64,000 nucleotides of DNA from Lunularia cruciata (Eukaryota > Streptophyta > Marchantiopsida > Lunulariales > Lunulariaceae), in contig OX419761.1 in NCBI GenBank assembly GCA_948567375.1, positions 17,212,243-17,276,242 on the forward strand, given 5' to 3'. Both the position numbers and the translations under genes were made by a program. A model generated the notes under the pieces. The model was not told where the DNA came from. It made no database searches and saw nothing but the letters and a program-made list of their open reading frames with translations. Shown piece by piece: positions 49,601-61,290 of this stretch. Numbering within the stretch: the stretch's first letter is position 1; every line of letters begins with the position of its first letter.

Positions 49601-49661
49601 TACCAACACTACTACTCTAGCGCCCGAGCAATTTAGGTACGATGCTACAAATGGTGTGACA
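46642..49661 (-). mobile_element. D3: family D element inserted in F1
   Basis: Minus-strand order from 49661: B unit (TGTCACACCATTTGTAGC), C leader to about 48860, then integrase (LVGHGL, LDLDNPDVWTSAC-like, about 48780-48350), a solo B LTR (47746-48327), integrase end and PHD finger (LEGHDGV, then RCMLYGSSYGTATMLVCDS and QWLCPKCT, about 47745-47500), 3' untranslated stretch, and A-B-A (47290-46642). Gag, methyltransferase, RT and RNase H are absent, so it is an internal deletion. Two zinc ligands of the PHD finger are Tyr (Cys to Tyr, His to Tyr), all G-to-A type changes. Joining the F1 sequence across it restores a readable protein. Confidence 0.7.
47746..48327 (-). repeat. Solo B-family LTR within D3
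   Basis: TGTAATACTCC...GTATTACA, 582 bp, reverse orientation, with a TATA-like TATATAATAAAG on the minus strand. Integrase sequence of family D is on both sides and there is no internal B region, so an LTR-LTR recombination probably removed the rest. Confidence 0.85.
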
Positions 49662-50505
49662 ACTCGCACCAAGTACTTTCTTTATAGCTATGAGATTTTG
49701 CTTAGGTTTGGTCCACACATCTGCATCTTCATTACTCACTTGTGAATGTGGTTCTACACTAGATGCAATAGCGGTCCACATGACATGGTATCCTTTTGGA
49801 GGACATAGTATAGCTATCCATGATGCTATTAGGGACATAGTGTTTGCCATGGCACTAGATAGTGGAAAATTACTTGGTTTGGAGGGAATGTTTGTTTGCT
49901 TTGCAGACGGCACGTTTCAGGGCATACGTATACTTGGTCCAAAATGATCAGGTGACAATAGCGGATGTCGTGGTTATGAATCCTACGAGTGATACAATTT
50001 TGGAGGGTGTGATTACCCATCCCCTTGGATGGCCGGCAAGTGCAATATTAGCTTGCAAGGTCTCCAAGTATAGGGGTATGCAACGAGATCACCTCTTTGT
50101 TCCTCTAGCTTTAGAGTTATATGGAGCAATGGACACAATGTTTGACACATTTGTTAGGGAGTGCGCAAGAGCTTCTCTTGTTAAGCGCCAAGGGGTACCA
50201 TTCTCACTTTTAAGACTTTGTAGCACATTTTAGACAATAAATGTCCATTGCTCTACAAAATACAATGGTTGATGCAATCCAAAGGAGAGCAATCACACAC
50301 TAGTGATTCTTATTTGGATGCTCCTTGTGTTTATAGACTATACAACTTGCATAGCTCGCATATCTTAGGTGGTGTTGTGCAGATTTCTCATATGACTCTA
50401 TTGAGGCTTAGCTTCATTTTATCTATTTTGTGTCACCCTTGTCTTGCTTGATTGATGGGGTCTTCCATCCTTCGTGTTTCTTGAGCGGGCACCCTTTCCC
50501 CTTTC
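49662..50505 (+). pseudogene. R2-like retrotransposon F1: C-terminal zinc knuckle and endonuclease
   Basis: Continues F1 after D3: STFFIAMRFCLGLV, a CCHC-like knuckle CECGSTLDAIAVHMTW (last Cys changed to Tyr), FGGHSIAIHDAIRDIVFAMA, then the restriction-like endonuclease core AYVYLVQNDQVTIADVVVMN (D-x(12)-ADVVV). VSKYRGMQRDHLFVPLALEL and YDLHSSHILGG-like tail follow, to about 50410. The 3' flank (TTGATGGGGTCTTCCATCC) matches the other F copies. At least two frameshifts. In R2-type elements this domain nicks the target for target-primed reverse transcription. Confidence 0.8.
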
Positions 50506-50957
50506 TATCTCATTAAACAAATAATGCATCTTGATTAGAGCGAAAGTATCTTTCTTTTCCCTCGAGTTCAGGACTTTCGCTTGTTCAGACAGACAGAGAA
50601 TATTCTATCCCACTAGAATTTACGAGCCAATCTAAGAACGGCCTTGTTTCTTTTACCTGCCCAACAAGTTTATTTTTAGTTGGGTTTGAACTACAGTTGT
50701 GCAACGATGCTGGTCCTACAATCCCAAAGGGGACGTCCCAAAGAATGGAACGTCCTCAGAATCCTATCCCGAAAGAGTGCTTTACGTGGACGCAGAGGCC
50801 TCTCTCCTTCTCTCTATAGTTTCCCCTTACGAACTGCGTCGTGTTCTCTCGAGAGGTTCTCGAGAATTACGAATCCGAATTCTCAGAACTCTCATTCACT
50901 CTGGCCAATTGAAACCTAATTGACTTTGTTGACAGTCCAGACCTGAACAGACGAGCG
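50506..50957 (+). promoter_or_regulatory. Probable promoter and 5' UTR of the J-protein gene
   Basis: The only intergenic DNA between F1 and the start codon at 50958. CT-rich with CTCTCTATAGTTTCCCC at about 50810, a possible weak TATA/initiator region. The assignment rests on position, not on a clear motif. Confidence 0.35.
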
Positions 50958-53040
50958 ATGAGGTCCATGGACGCTATTCTGCAACGCCAAGTTTTCTCGC
51001 CATCGTCGTTGCTCAGGCCTGACATTGCGGTTTTCAGTTGCTCCGGGAAATTCAACCTCAAATTGGTGCAGCATTGTCAAAGGAAGTTAGTCGTTACATG
51101 TGCGAAGAAAGGGAGCACCACTGCAACCAAGAAGAGCCCTGGAAATGCCACTGGTGGTTTCGGCGCTAAGTCCGCTCCTAAAGCAAGTGAGTTGTCTGAA
51201 TTTTCGAAAGCCGTTGCTTGAGGAATATTTTGTTGGATGAATTGTCAATTTGGAGCTAAACGTTGGCATGAGTTGTTGTTTGAAGTGGCGGGAGGTTTAG
51301 TTTGTGTGAATTCCTGGGAGTCTGAGGTTTTGTTATTTTTATATTTTAATTTTATGAATGTAGCGTGGGATGGTGGAATTTTATTGAGGAGGTCGGAACA
51401 ATTATATCATAAGCTGATTCTGGAGCACGCTTCGGAAGGAGAAGTTCGTGAATTCATAATATGTGTGCGGCAAAAGGCTGAGAAGAACAGCAAGCCTGTG
51501 CTAGATGATTGGCTTCCAGTTGCAGAGCTTGCGCTTGTTTCTGAAGTAGATGCTTCTGTGGCTTTGCCTCAAGTGCTTCCTACTCTCTGCAGGTAAATTT
51601 GTGATGTATATTGCGGAGAAGATTGGCAAAATGCCGATTTAATCAATGGCAGAATTGACCCGATATCAATCTGGAAAGTTATATTAGTACAACCACTTCA
51701 GAACATTCTACTTTACTTTGGATCCTTGTTCATGTGGTCGAGTCCTGACAGTGCATGTATGTCAACAGGGAGGTGGCAGAATGTGCGGCCAAAGGAGCGG
51801 TAGCTCTGCGTGCTATCTCGCGAAGCTGGTGCCATGTCTTTTAGCAACCAAAGTTCCCTATGTTTATTCCTTTTGGGTTTAGCCTAGCTGCACATGGTTT
51901 CTCAGTTGACAGTTAGTTACATTTCCTGCGTGTTTCGGCCCCATCAAATGAAGAATCACCGTTTTACCAGTGTTTGTAAACTAATTTATATCCCCATGTG
52001 TTGGGAAGTAGACAATGTATGACCTAATAGGTAGTTTCAGAAAGAAAGAATAGCTCAGACTCAACCTCGTAGCTGTACTTCAAGCCTTCTTCTACGAGAA
52101 TATTCCTGTTGCACGAGTGTGAGGTTTTGTTGACTCACGCCAGGTTACTTGTAGCCGGTTTTGTATATTAAATTACGATGTTGGTGCTTACTGGCAGTCT
52201 GGAGTACGCGTACGAACCGGCAGAAGCGTTCTATGACCATGTCATGTCGGGAGCCAAAATGCAGCTGTCAAGCACCGAGTGTCCCTATTCTGTCCTTGGG
52301 CTGGCCAAGGGATCCCCAGCCAGTGAGGTAAGTCAATCAGGAAATGATTTTAGATTCACGTTAAGCATGCATCTTTAGACTTTGTATCATAAATCAATGA
52401 CAAGAGATAGATAATTTAGCTGGGCAGTACTTGTGTCTCTTAGCTGTTGGACGCTATTCTATTTCTCTAATCGATCCGAATTAAGAAAATGTGGGTAAAC
52501 CGCCACATGGTTCGACTTTGTACAGGTTCGTACTGCTTATAGAACCTTAGCTGCAAAGAACCACCCAGACAAGCATACTGGAAAAGACGCTGCCGTTGCT
52601 GAAGAAGAGTTCAAGCGGGTAAACCTTATTCCTCTTAACAGCTTATAGCTGTCTTTTTTGTCTTCCACGATAGTGCAGTGATAGTAGGCTATCACTTCTT
52701 TGGCAGTACCGGTGGGATGAAAAGGACTTTATTCTGACAATCTGTATCAGGTCACCCTTGGATCTCATCACATGGCGTCAACCGCTTAATTGTGCAGGTA
52801 ACCAATGCATATGATCAGATCAAAAGAGCTGGCCTTGCCGCGGAAGGAGTGCCTACTTATGAGTCCCTTGGTGGAACTGGGCGGAATGGGCTTAGTGAGC
52901 CCATAAATATAAAAAGTAGTACCATGTCTGCAGAGATTCCTGAAGGAGTAAAAGCGGCAGTGCGACCACTCGATCCTGAGATAACCTCCCGATTCCTCAC
53001 TCGAATTTATGCCCGTTCAGGGGGAGCCACGTTTGTGTGA
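50958..53040 (+). CDS. Probable plastid J-domain (DnaJ-like) protein, six exons
   Basis: Predicted exons: 50958-51186, 51364-51592, 51769-51828, 52198-52327, 52526-52618, 52798-53040. All use GT-AG and join in phase to 327 residues. Residues 1-50 are Ser/Arg-rich and almost free of acidic residues, ending KLVVTCAKKG, like a chloroplast transit peptide. Residues about 77-200 form a helical region without a known domain. The J domain is about 203-256: CPYSVLGLAKGSPASE, VRTAYRTLAAKN, HPD at 229-231, EEEFKRVTNAYDQI. A C-terminal tail ends ARSGGATFV. There is no Gly/Phe or zinc-finger region, so it is a class III J protein. Such proteins recruit and stimulate an Hsp70 for a particular client; the client is unknown. 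It is the only intact gene right of the lipase. Confidence 0.85.
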
Positions 53041-56000
53041 CTAATCGCTCTCAAGTATGTACTGGCGTCCAACTTTTGCCACGGAACATCTTTCGTCTCG
53101 GGCTCTATGCCATTTGTCGAGTTATCGACCTAATATGGAACCTCAGTCCTATTTCTTTTCACAATAGGCAGGTGATCATTCGCCTGATCTCGTTTAAGCT
53201 TCGCAGGTTTGGTCTGAGTCCACAAACTGAGATTGTTGCCACCACGGAAGGAGCAGAATGCACATACAGTTTGGTCACAGAGTTGAGGTGCATGGTCCAT
53301 TACCCCAATGATGATCGCGATGGCACCCGAAGGATGTGGGGAACATGTTACCAAACTGATAGGATCTTTGTGACAAGACGAACCTTGTCACAGAACAAGC
53401 GTGGTGAATTACGTTGGCCACTTTATTTCCTGAGCATAGTTGGACCACCGCTGCCAGTTGACCTTGTTAAGCTTCCACTTAAGGTAAGCTGGTACAGCAG
53501 CAGGCTTTAGAAATTGTCTTGAGAAGGCTAATGGATACCATTTGCAAGTGTGCCATTTGCTAAAAGATCTCATTGTAGCAGGACGTTTTCGCTGAGAATT
53601 AGTATAATCCATTCTTAATATTCATCGACTAACAGTTGGAGAAGTCGATCTTAATTTTGACCTCTATAAAGTTACTCTTACTCCATCAAAGCTAGGATCC
53701 CCGTTGATCTGAATTGAATGGCTCAAACAGGATTCTTGTTGAGCCCCATCTATGTACTTGGTCGTGCTTGTTCTTTGTCCTGCATTATAAACAAAGCATA
53801 CACAAGCTTGAGTTCACTTCAAGCGTAGCTACAGTACTTTGGTATCTTTGCCATGAGCTGTGCTCATCCAGTGAATTGGAGCTACTTACCATCACGACTT
53901 AGCGAGTGTCGTGGACTTGCTCGCGTATTACTGGCAGCATCGATCTGTGCTACGGTCCAACTCTTTTTCTTATCGCTCGGGCAAAGTCCGGAAGCAATGA
54001 TGCGGACAAGCTATACGCAAAAGCCAGGATTGTTTTTCCCCACACTCCTGAAGTGACTTGGGTATGAGTTCAGCTTTCTCTTCTTCTGTTCCGCTTCGTC
54101 CCTGAGGCTAGTGCTTGGTGCGACGGGCTCGGACTACGTTGGCCCATGTTCTGAGAGTCCTCACGTTTGCTCTACTCCACCGGTACTTGTGTTGAATAAA
54201 CCTTTCAAACCTTTTGAACAAACTTCGCAATCGTGGAACGATCTCTTGATATTTCTGGGTAAAGAAGACATTTCAACCATTTCGAAAAGCAAAACTGGAT
54301 GTCCGTTTTTACGGCTCTGCTTGAAAACTCAGAGAAGACTTTTGTAGGTGGCCATGTGTAAACCCCGCAGGATGACAGACGATTCCCTTGGGGATGACGA
54401 GAGAAACCTCGTGCGGATAGTTTAGATCATGGAATGACAATAGAGCACTAGGAGCATTGACTGTACAACCAAAATGGAGTTAACCGTATGAATTTCGAAT
54501 CTAGGCATGCTTCGCAGTTTCTTTGGTAGGATCGCTCACAAACTGTACCCAGCATTGTGGAAACCTTGGAGGTAAAGATCCCGCATCGCTTCTCTATTGG
54601 CGACCAAACACTAAGGATGCACAGACACGCTTGTGATCTATCCATCTCTCTTGAGACTAAACTAACTGTGGTAGCTTGGAAGAGATCTGGAAGGCGTAGC
54701 TGTTCGCTCTGAAAGGTAGATTAAGTCAGGTGGGGGAAAGCGCTATTGCTTCACGCCATACTTGGACACATGCTCTGGTGCTGGTCATGAGCTCATTTCC
54801 CTTCTGGACATAGATGAAGAGAAGGTACCGACTCATGAATGAGCTAATTCCAAAATCGAATGGAAAGAAATGCCAAACTTACTGAATATACATACGTAAT
54901 GATTGAATTGGTTTTCTTTGGTTTCCGAAGGCATCTCCTTCACAGTTTCACGACTACGAGTTCTATGGTCAAATAAACTTCAATATAAAATTGGAAAATT
55001 GGATCTGTTAAGATATTTTTATTTTTCACTTTTTGTTTCAAGCCGTGTTAGCTTAACTTGAAATTTTCCTCAACTTGATCTAAGATCTAAGATTACAGAT
55101 TGGTGCGTTTGTAGGATTGTATAATATGTTCTTAGGCATTCCAATATGCTTTAACAAATAAGAGTTGTTTTAAAGCATAAACAGATTTATCTTTCTAAAT
55201 TCCCTAAATGTTGAAATTGTTACATTTTTATGAATAGAGATAAGTTTTAGATAAGTTGTTACGTATCCATCATTCCTTACATCAATTTTAAGAAACTTAG
55301 TAGGTTTTTTGCTTTCAATAAAGAGACGACAAAAAAGAGTCTCCATTCATAATGGGAGAAGGAGAAGTTCGTTGATCCCTTGGTCCAAGTTGGAGAAAAA
55401 CGTATTTGATGTGCAGTGGGACAATCGCACCAATAAGTGATGTACCTATTGATATGGACAAGTCTACTCTCGTTTATTTTCATCTAAATCGTTTGAACTT
55501 GAGAAGAATATATATTTAAAAAAGCTTTAAATCTACAATGATCTTCTACTACTTGTTTGATCTTCAATACTTTGATTCTCGCCTTTTGACTGGGAGTATA
55601 CTGTATTGCATCTCTACCGACAACCAGTGCACCTTATTGCATCAGTCAATGGTTTTCGTTCTTTTCTTCTTCTCTCCGCACAACGTCAAGACCAATCCTT
55701 AGGCATTGAATAGATTTCTTGAGGAGAGGTACAACAACCCGGACGTAGCTAATCGGCGAATACTCGCACATAAATGGCGTTTTTAACTGGAAAGGAGATT
55801 TCTAGCTTATTCGGTCATTACATGAACTGGGTGCTATTTCAAGGTACGATCTAAAATATAAATTCCATAAGATTGAATCCCAAATATCTACTAATTAAGG
55901 AGAGTTGGAAGTGAAGGATACCAATGAGTCTTTCTTTGTACCTAGAAAATATCTTCTATTTCATTCGTAGATTCAATTAGATGCTTCAGGGTATAAAACA

Positions 56001-58394
56001 TGGGTGATAGATGAATTTTCTTCATATACTTGATCAATCTTTACTAGGTTTGAGGCATCATAATATTGATATTTCCTTTTTTCCACCTCACATCATTGCT
56101 GTATATGTTTGACCAGGTATCTAAATTGGTCCAAATAAAAAGATTGGAATTTTATAAGACTTTTGCAATCTTACTTTGTTGATAGTGATGGGAGAACAAG
56201 AAATGATGGAAATTTTACTCTTCACAAATAATAGCATTTTATGAATGCGATAGCTATATAGATATCCATAAAATGAAACGAGCATTACCTATATGAGTCT
56301 ATGCATTATTGAAAGTTTGGATCCCAATCAAAATTGCACATTTATAAGCTTATCATTAGCCATATCATTTGGTGGACTAAGACAAGGATGACTAAAACAC
56401 TTATTTTGAGTTTAAGAACAATACTAAGCAAACTTGAACTATCATATGCTAAAAAGCTCAAGCACATATTATAGTGCACCTATCCACTTGAACAATGGTC
56501 TATTTATGTGTAATGGAAGTTTGTATTCCATGTGCCATGACCTTAGTAGTGTATGAAACAAACCTAACAGAAGTAAGTCTATTACCAACTTTGTATTGTT
56601 TGGGCACAAGTTTCACTTCAAGCTCAACATTACTTACAAGCACAAGCTTGTATTTAGTAGTATGTTGCATCAAAAACCTATAATTAGTAAGTCTTTTACT
56701 AACTTCACTTGGTTTGTGTCTAATTTTCATTTCAAGCACAATATTTTCTATGTTTTTTTTGGATTGGGTATATATTTTGCTCTCATACACAAGTCAAAAT
56801 TCTCTCATACATAAAGTCTCATACACTTGAGGCAGACTTTCTTTCTAGTTTACAATCATTGTACAATGCTCACCTATCTAATGGCTTAACATGAACAATC
56901 AATTTAAGACTTGAGGAAAACTTTATTTGTAGTTCAAAGTCCTTGTATTATATTCATTTATGTAGCAACTCTCTTACAATGGGTCCAACCTATGTTTTAT
57001 AATGACTCATGGTTATTTGGCAATGGATCACATGTAAGTCATAATGGTGCCACAACTTAACACTAGGTTTAGAGACAATAGGTATTATTTTGAGACCCTC
57101 ACTATACCTTAGGTTAGTAGGCAATTACAAACACTAGCACTAAATTCCATATTATTTACTTGGATCAATTTTGAAAGTCACAGAGGTTGAGTTTAGGTCC
57201 AAAGCTAACCTTGGAGGCCATCTCGCTCTGTATAGTTTTGGACCACTTGGGATCTCCTTTTCTTTTGGTCTTCCAAAACTATAGCACAACCAAAATAGTA
57301 ATACCTAAGTTTTAGTGTCTTGCACACATAAAATTGGTCTTGTTAGAAAGATCTTTACAAGGGATTTCTCATGATACCAATAAAAGTAAATTTATGGCAA
57401 GGTTCTCTAATTATGGTCTGAAACATATGATCTCTCACTTTTGGGTTATATGGACTCAAGTTCCAATTCGGAGACATCAAGGCATATTGTGAACTAGCTA
57501 ACATAACTCCCTCCATATTTATGCACTTACAAAAATCTTGTTTTCTCTAAAAGCATCTTGAAAAGATTCTTTTGATCATATTGAACTCAAGTTGAGGAGT
57601 TTCTCCTTTGGCTAATTTGCTCAAAAATTCATATAGCATGGCTAAGATAAGAAGTCTATGTAGTTTTATAATAACTTTGAATTAAGAAGCAAGATGCAAC
57701 CTACAATAATAATTCCTCAAATGAAGTAAAATCTTTGGTGTGGTCAAAATAAAAAATGCCTATGTTACAACATCTATAAATGTAACAAGTAAGATCTCAA
57801 TCACAAAATCCACAAATGAAATAATGCTTAAGAAATGGCTAAGAAGAAGGTGTAAGGAGTATCATTATCATTTCCTAAGATTAACATACATTCTACACAT
57901 AAATAGTAACGATGTTTGCCTCTCTATATAATACTAATATATTAATGTTATGTTTCTTCCAAAGGTATTCCTTGATCATTTATAATGCTTTAAATATCAT
58001 CTTAAAGATATCTAAAATTGCATCAAGTTATTCCAAATGTTCTTGATTTATACAAAGTTTTTTCTTTCTTGGTTTTTGATTCTAAGCTAAGATGATGTAT
58101 GGATAACTTTCTTAAAAAATTACAATAAATTACCTCATAATGTTTAGTAAAATTGATACATGTTTCTTGCTTCCCATAGATATATAAGTAGGAATACAAA
58201 ATCCAATCTCACACATCATTCCATGATTATATCTCATAATCTCTTATAGACCACTACATATATATAATATTTTGGTTAATAAATCAATTTTAGTAGATAT
58301 TTATCTATATAGAAGATAAGATAAAAATTTGTAATGATAACCTTAGAACTAAAATGTGTGCTTGTAGGATCCACTAATAAATCTTGATTAAGAA
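53041..58394. other. No recognised gene
   Basis: The first ~500 bp is probably the J-protein 3' UTR; an open frame at 53037-53510 overlaps it but has no recognised domain. From 55 kb on the DNA is AT-rich. A short imperfect duplication is seen at about 56570-56750 (AAGTAAGTCTATTACCAACTT / TAGTAAGTCTTTTACTAACTT). Confidence 0.45.
57231..57283. repeat. 12-bp-arm inverted repeat
   Basis: TATAGTTTTGGA and TCCAAAACTATA, exact reverse complements about 29 bases apart. Confidence 0.8.
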
Positions 58395-59629
58395 TGTCAT
58401 GTCATTGTAGAGCCAAAGCTAGTTTGCTTAGACATTGGAGTGGTAGTGTTGGTAGTCATAGTTTTTTGATATTTGCTCATGGACTTCTTGATGGTGACCA
58501 CACTTCATGTAAGTGCTATTGATCACATGGTGGAACACACCATCATTTGCACCATTTGCATCATCAAATGTACCATAAGTGGCATTGTTAAGGTTGGAGA
58601 CCTAAGTCAAGCACAAGAGTATACTTTCAAAGTGTAGCTCCAAAGAGCTCACTTCTTTGATATTGAGACTTCAAGTTCTTGGCTATGGTGGACAAAGGCT
58701 AGCAAGTGTCACCTCGAGTCACTTAGCTAAAGTGAGAAGAGCTTGATTGTAATTAGTGCTTGATTTTTGGTAGATTGTTGAGTAGAGTATTGAGTATAGA
58801 TCTTATTTTGAGTATGATTTGAGTGGAGGATTGAGTATAGATCTTATTTTGAGTATGATTTGAGTGGAAGAGTTGAATTGATTACATCAAAGAGGTGAGA
58901 GTTTAGGGAGAAATTGTGTGCAAGAACTAAGGGCATTAGTGGTATCTCCAAGGTTGGCAGATCGTTGATACATTTGATCATGGTCTTAGATTTTATTGAG
59001 ACTGATCGTGTACAAAAGCCTTGTTTGAGTTAATGCCAATTTAGCAATGGGGTAGTGGTGTGTCAAAGTGTTGTCCAAATTTCTCAAAATTGATCTTCCA
59101 AATTTCTCAAAATTGAGATCAATTTCAAGTAAGTGGATATCAGTTTGAGGGGAAGATAGTGAAATCAAAGGTCTTGGTGTTGCAAATTGGACTTGAGAAG
59201 CATAATTGGTGGTGGATTTGTGAACCTATCTCTTCAAATTAGTGTTTGGAGATCCATATCTTCTCAATTTGGCTCAAGTTGATAATCAACGAAGGATTTG
59301 GTCGTCAACCAATTGTATAGGAGGTGCAACATATTGGCAAAGGTTATCTAATTTAAAGTTAAGTTTGCAGAGATCATTCAAAGTTAGAGGTTGCTTGAGT
59401 TGGGTCAAATTTAGCAGAATTTGCACTAGCTAGTCCTTGATTTGGTAGAGGTTAACCCAATTTGGAAGGGGTTCAAATTGGCAAGAAGAAATGTCTCATT
59501 TGGGCATTTAGAGGCTTTGAGGTATAAGGTTGTGGGATAGAGAACCTACAAAGGCCTACAAGGGATAAAAGGGCTAGCAAGCTAGCTTGTTAGCATGAGG
59601 CTAGCCAGTTTAGATAAGTTTTTAGTAGG
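58395..59629 (+). repeat. Family D repeat (B-C module), cut by element A
   Basis: Starts TGTCATGTCATTGTAGAGCC and follows the B-C order seen at 13953-15100, up to GATAAGTTTTTAGTAGG, where element A begins. Contains a 41-bp tandem duplication (58791-58831 and 58832-58872) and a 23-bp one (59075-59097 and 59098-59120). Confidence 0.7.
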
Positions 59630-60094
59630 TGTAAAAGACCAAATCCGAGGAGAGAAATAGGAGAATGGAAACTCACATTGGGACACTTGAATGAGAAAAA
59701 ACTCTGAATACCTAGCATGAGCTTTGGCTTTGGTATTTATAGGTAGCATACAAGGCCCTTGAGAAGCTTCTCAAGAAGCTTCCTCAAGCCGCTTTCTTAG
59801 AGTGCAAGCCAAGTTAACTAAGAAGCTTCTCAAGAAACTTCCTAGTTAGGCGCCAAGTAGGCAACTTCTAGAAGGAAGCTTCTCAAGAAGCTTCCTTTTA
59901 GAAGTCACCTACTTGGCGTGCAAACTAAGCTAGTTGGAAGCTTCTAGAAGCTACTTACTTGAGGTGCAAGCTAAGCTAGCCGTGAAGCTTCCCAAGAAGC
60001 TTCCTAGATACTTCCGGAATATTCTAGGCTACTTTGTCTTATGTGCTACTTTGTAAGCCCGCGTAACTTCGTTGCTAAACTCCATATTGTTACA
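59630..60094 (-). repeat. 3' LTR of gypsy element A
   Basis: Minus strand: starts TGTAACAATATGG (at 60094) and ends GGTCTTTTACA (at 59630), 465 bp, with TGTAA/TTACA inverted ends. The outer boundary coincides with the loss of similarity to the family D repeat at 15.1 kb, which supports it. The expected 5-bp target duplicate would be GTAGG (59625-59629); the other end is outside the window. It holds the TATA box and heat-shock-element cluster listed separately. Confidence 0.75.
59734..60024 (-). promoter_or_regulatory. LTR promoter: TATA box plus array of heat-shock elements
   Basis: TATAAATA (minus strand, 59741-59734) follows an array of GAA/TTC units with HSE spacing. Two sites fit the three-unit heat-shock element exactly: GAAGCTTCTAGAA (59937-59949) and TTCCGGAATATTC (60012-60024). 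Four more are palindromic pairs with a 4-base gap, such as GAAGCTTCTCAAGAAGCTTC, at 59763-59782, 59822-59841, 59875-59894 and 59984-60003, one of them joined to TTCTAGAA at 59866-59873. The nearest begins about 22 bp upstream of the TATA box. Heat-shock factors bind nGAAnnTTCnnGAAn, so heat-induced transcription of element A is a fair prediction. Confidence 0.7.
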
Positions 60095-61290
60095 TATTCT
60101 CCTGCCGCTAGTTGGTGACGTCCTCGTCGCCAATGAAGCTTCAAATTCTTGGATGGTCGTCTGTGCATTTTGGAGGTGAGAAAGAGGTTCTCATGTGACA
60201 TGATGAAGGGGATACCCTTTCCAAAGGACCTTGTACTCCGTATGTTGGCGACGGCCTCATTGAATATGGCGACGTGCAAGGATAAGATCAACTTTGTACT
60301 CCTGATGATCATTGATAGGGACAAGAAGAGGGGGAGGTTGGACTTGAGAGGAAAAGGAAGAGGAGTTAGGAACAAATTATTCAACTTGGAAACATGAAAG
60401 ACAGGATGGATACGCATGTGACAAGGCAAGGCAAGTCGATAAGCAACAAGAGAGACAATTTGGGTGATATCAAAGTGTCCTATCCAATTAGGGGCAAGTT
60501 TACAAACTTGGGTATCAAGTGAGAGATGGAGGTTACTGGAGGATAGCATGACTTTATCACCAACTTCAAAGGTGAGATCATGACAATGGTGGTTTGCATA
60601 TTATTTTTGGCAATTCTGAGCAACAAGGAAGTGAGACTTGGCTTGTTGGAGAGATTGGGATATAGTGGTCAAGAATGTGGAAGTATGAGAAACTTGAGAT
60701 GGAGGAGGAGCAAGAAGAGAATCTAGAACAAGCGGATCTTGGCCAAAATTGAGAAAGAAAGGAGAGAATTTGGTGCTTGCTTGTTTGGAATTGTTGTAGG
60801 TCAATTCTACAGCGACAAGACATTCATCCCAATTGGTATGGTGTACATTGACAAAGACACGCAACATATCTTCCAATGTACAATTTGCACGTTTGGTTTG
60901 TCCATCAGTTTGAGGATGATAGGTTGTGGACAAAGCAAGCTTGGTGCCAAGTATCTGAAAGAGTGCTTGCCAAAACTTCCTAGTAAATTGAGGATCAAGG
61001 TCGGAGATGAGTACACGTGGCATCCCATGATGCTTGAAGACATTGTCGAAGTAGATTTGCACTAAGGTTGGAGCATCCACGGTATCACAGGTTGGTGCCA
61101 AGTGGATTTTCTTACTAAGCTTATCCACAAACACCACGATGGTGGTGTGTCCTTGTTTTGTCTTTTGCAAGGATGTGATGAGATCCAAGCTCACATGCTC
61201 CCAGCAAGCTGATGGAATGGCAAGTTGTTGAAGGAGTACACTTGGCTTTTGGTTGCTGGCCTTGTTACGTTGGCAGCCCTCACACAATCA
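60095..61290 (-). pseudogene. Integrase and chromodomain of element A
   Basis: From 61287 down: zinc-binding end (CEGCQRNK), core SLDLITSLQKTKQGH (first Asp), VLISDLDPQFTRKFWQ (second Asp), STTYHPQTDGQTKRAN, where Lys stands for the catalytic Glu, and AVELTYNNSKQASTKFSPFF. This 228-residue frame is open. After a break near 60600 comes the GPY/F-type module LAPNWIGHFDITQIVSLVAY and MRIHPVFHVSKL (60549-60380). A chromodomain in shifted frames follows (LWKGYPLHHVTREPLSHLQ, about 60230-60150), ending near 60100 before the LTR. It is a chromovirus of the plant Tekay/Del-like kind. Confidence 0.8.

Noticed and set aside
53037..53510. 157-residue open frame downstream of the J-protein gene
   Set aside because: It overlaps the stop codon of the J gene, has no recognisable domain and is probably 3' UTR.
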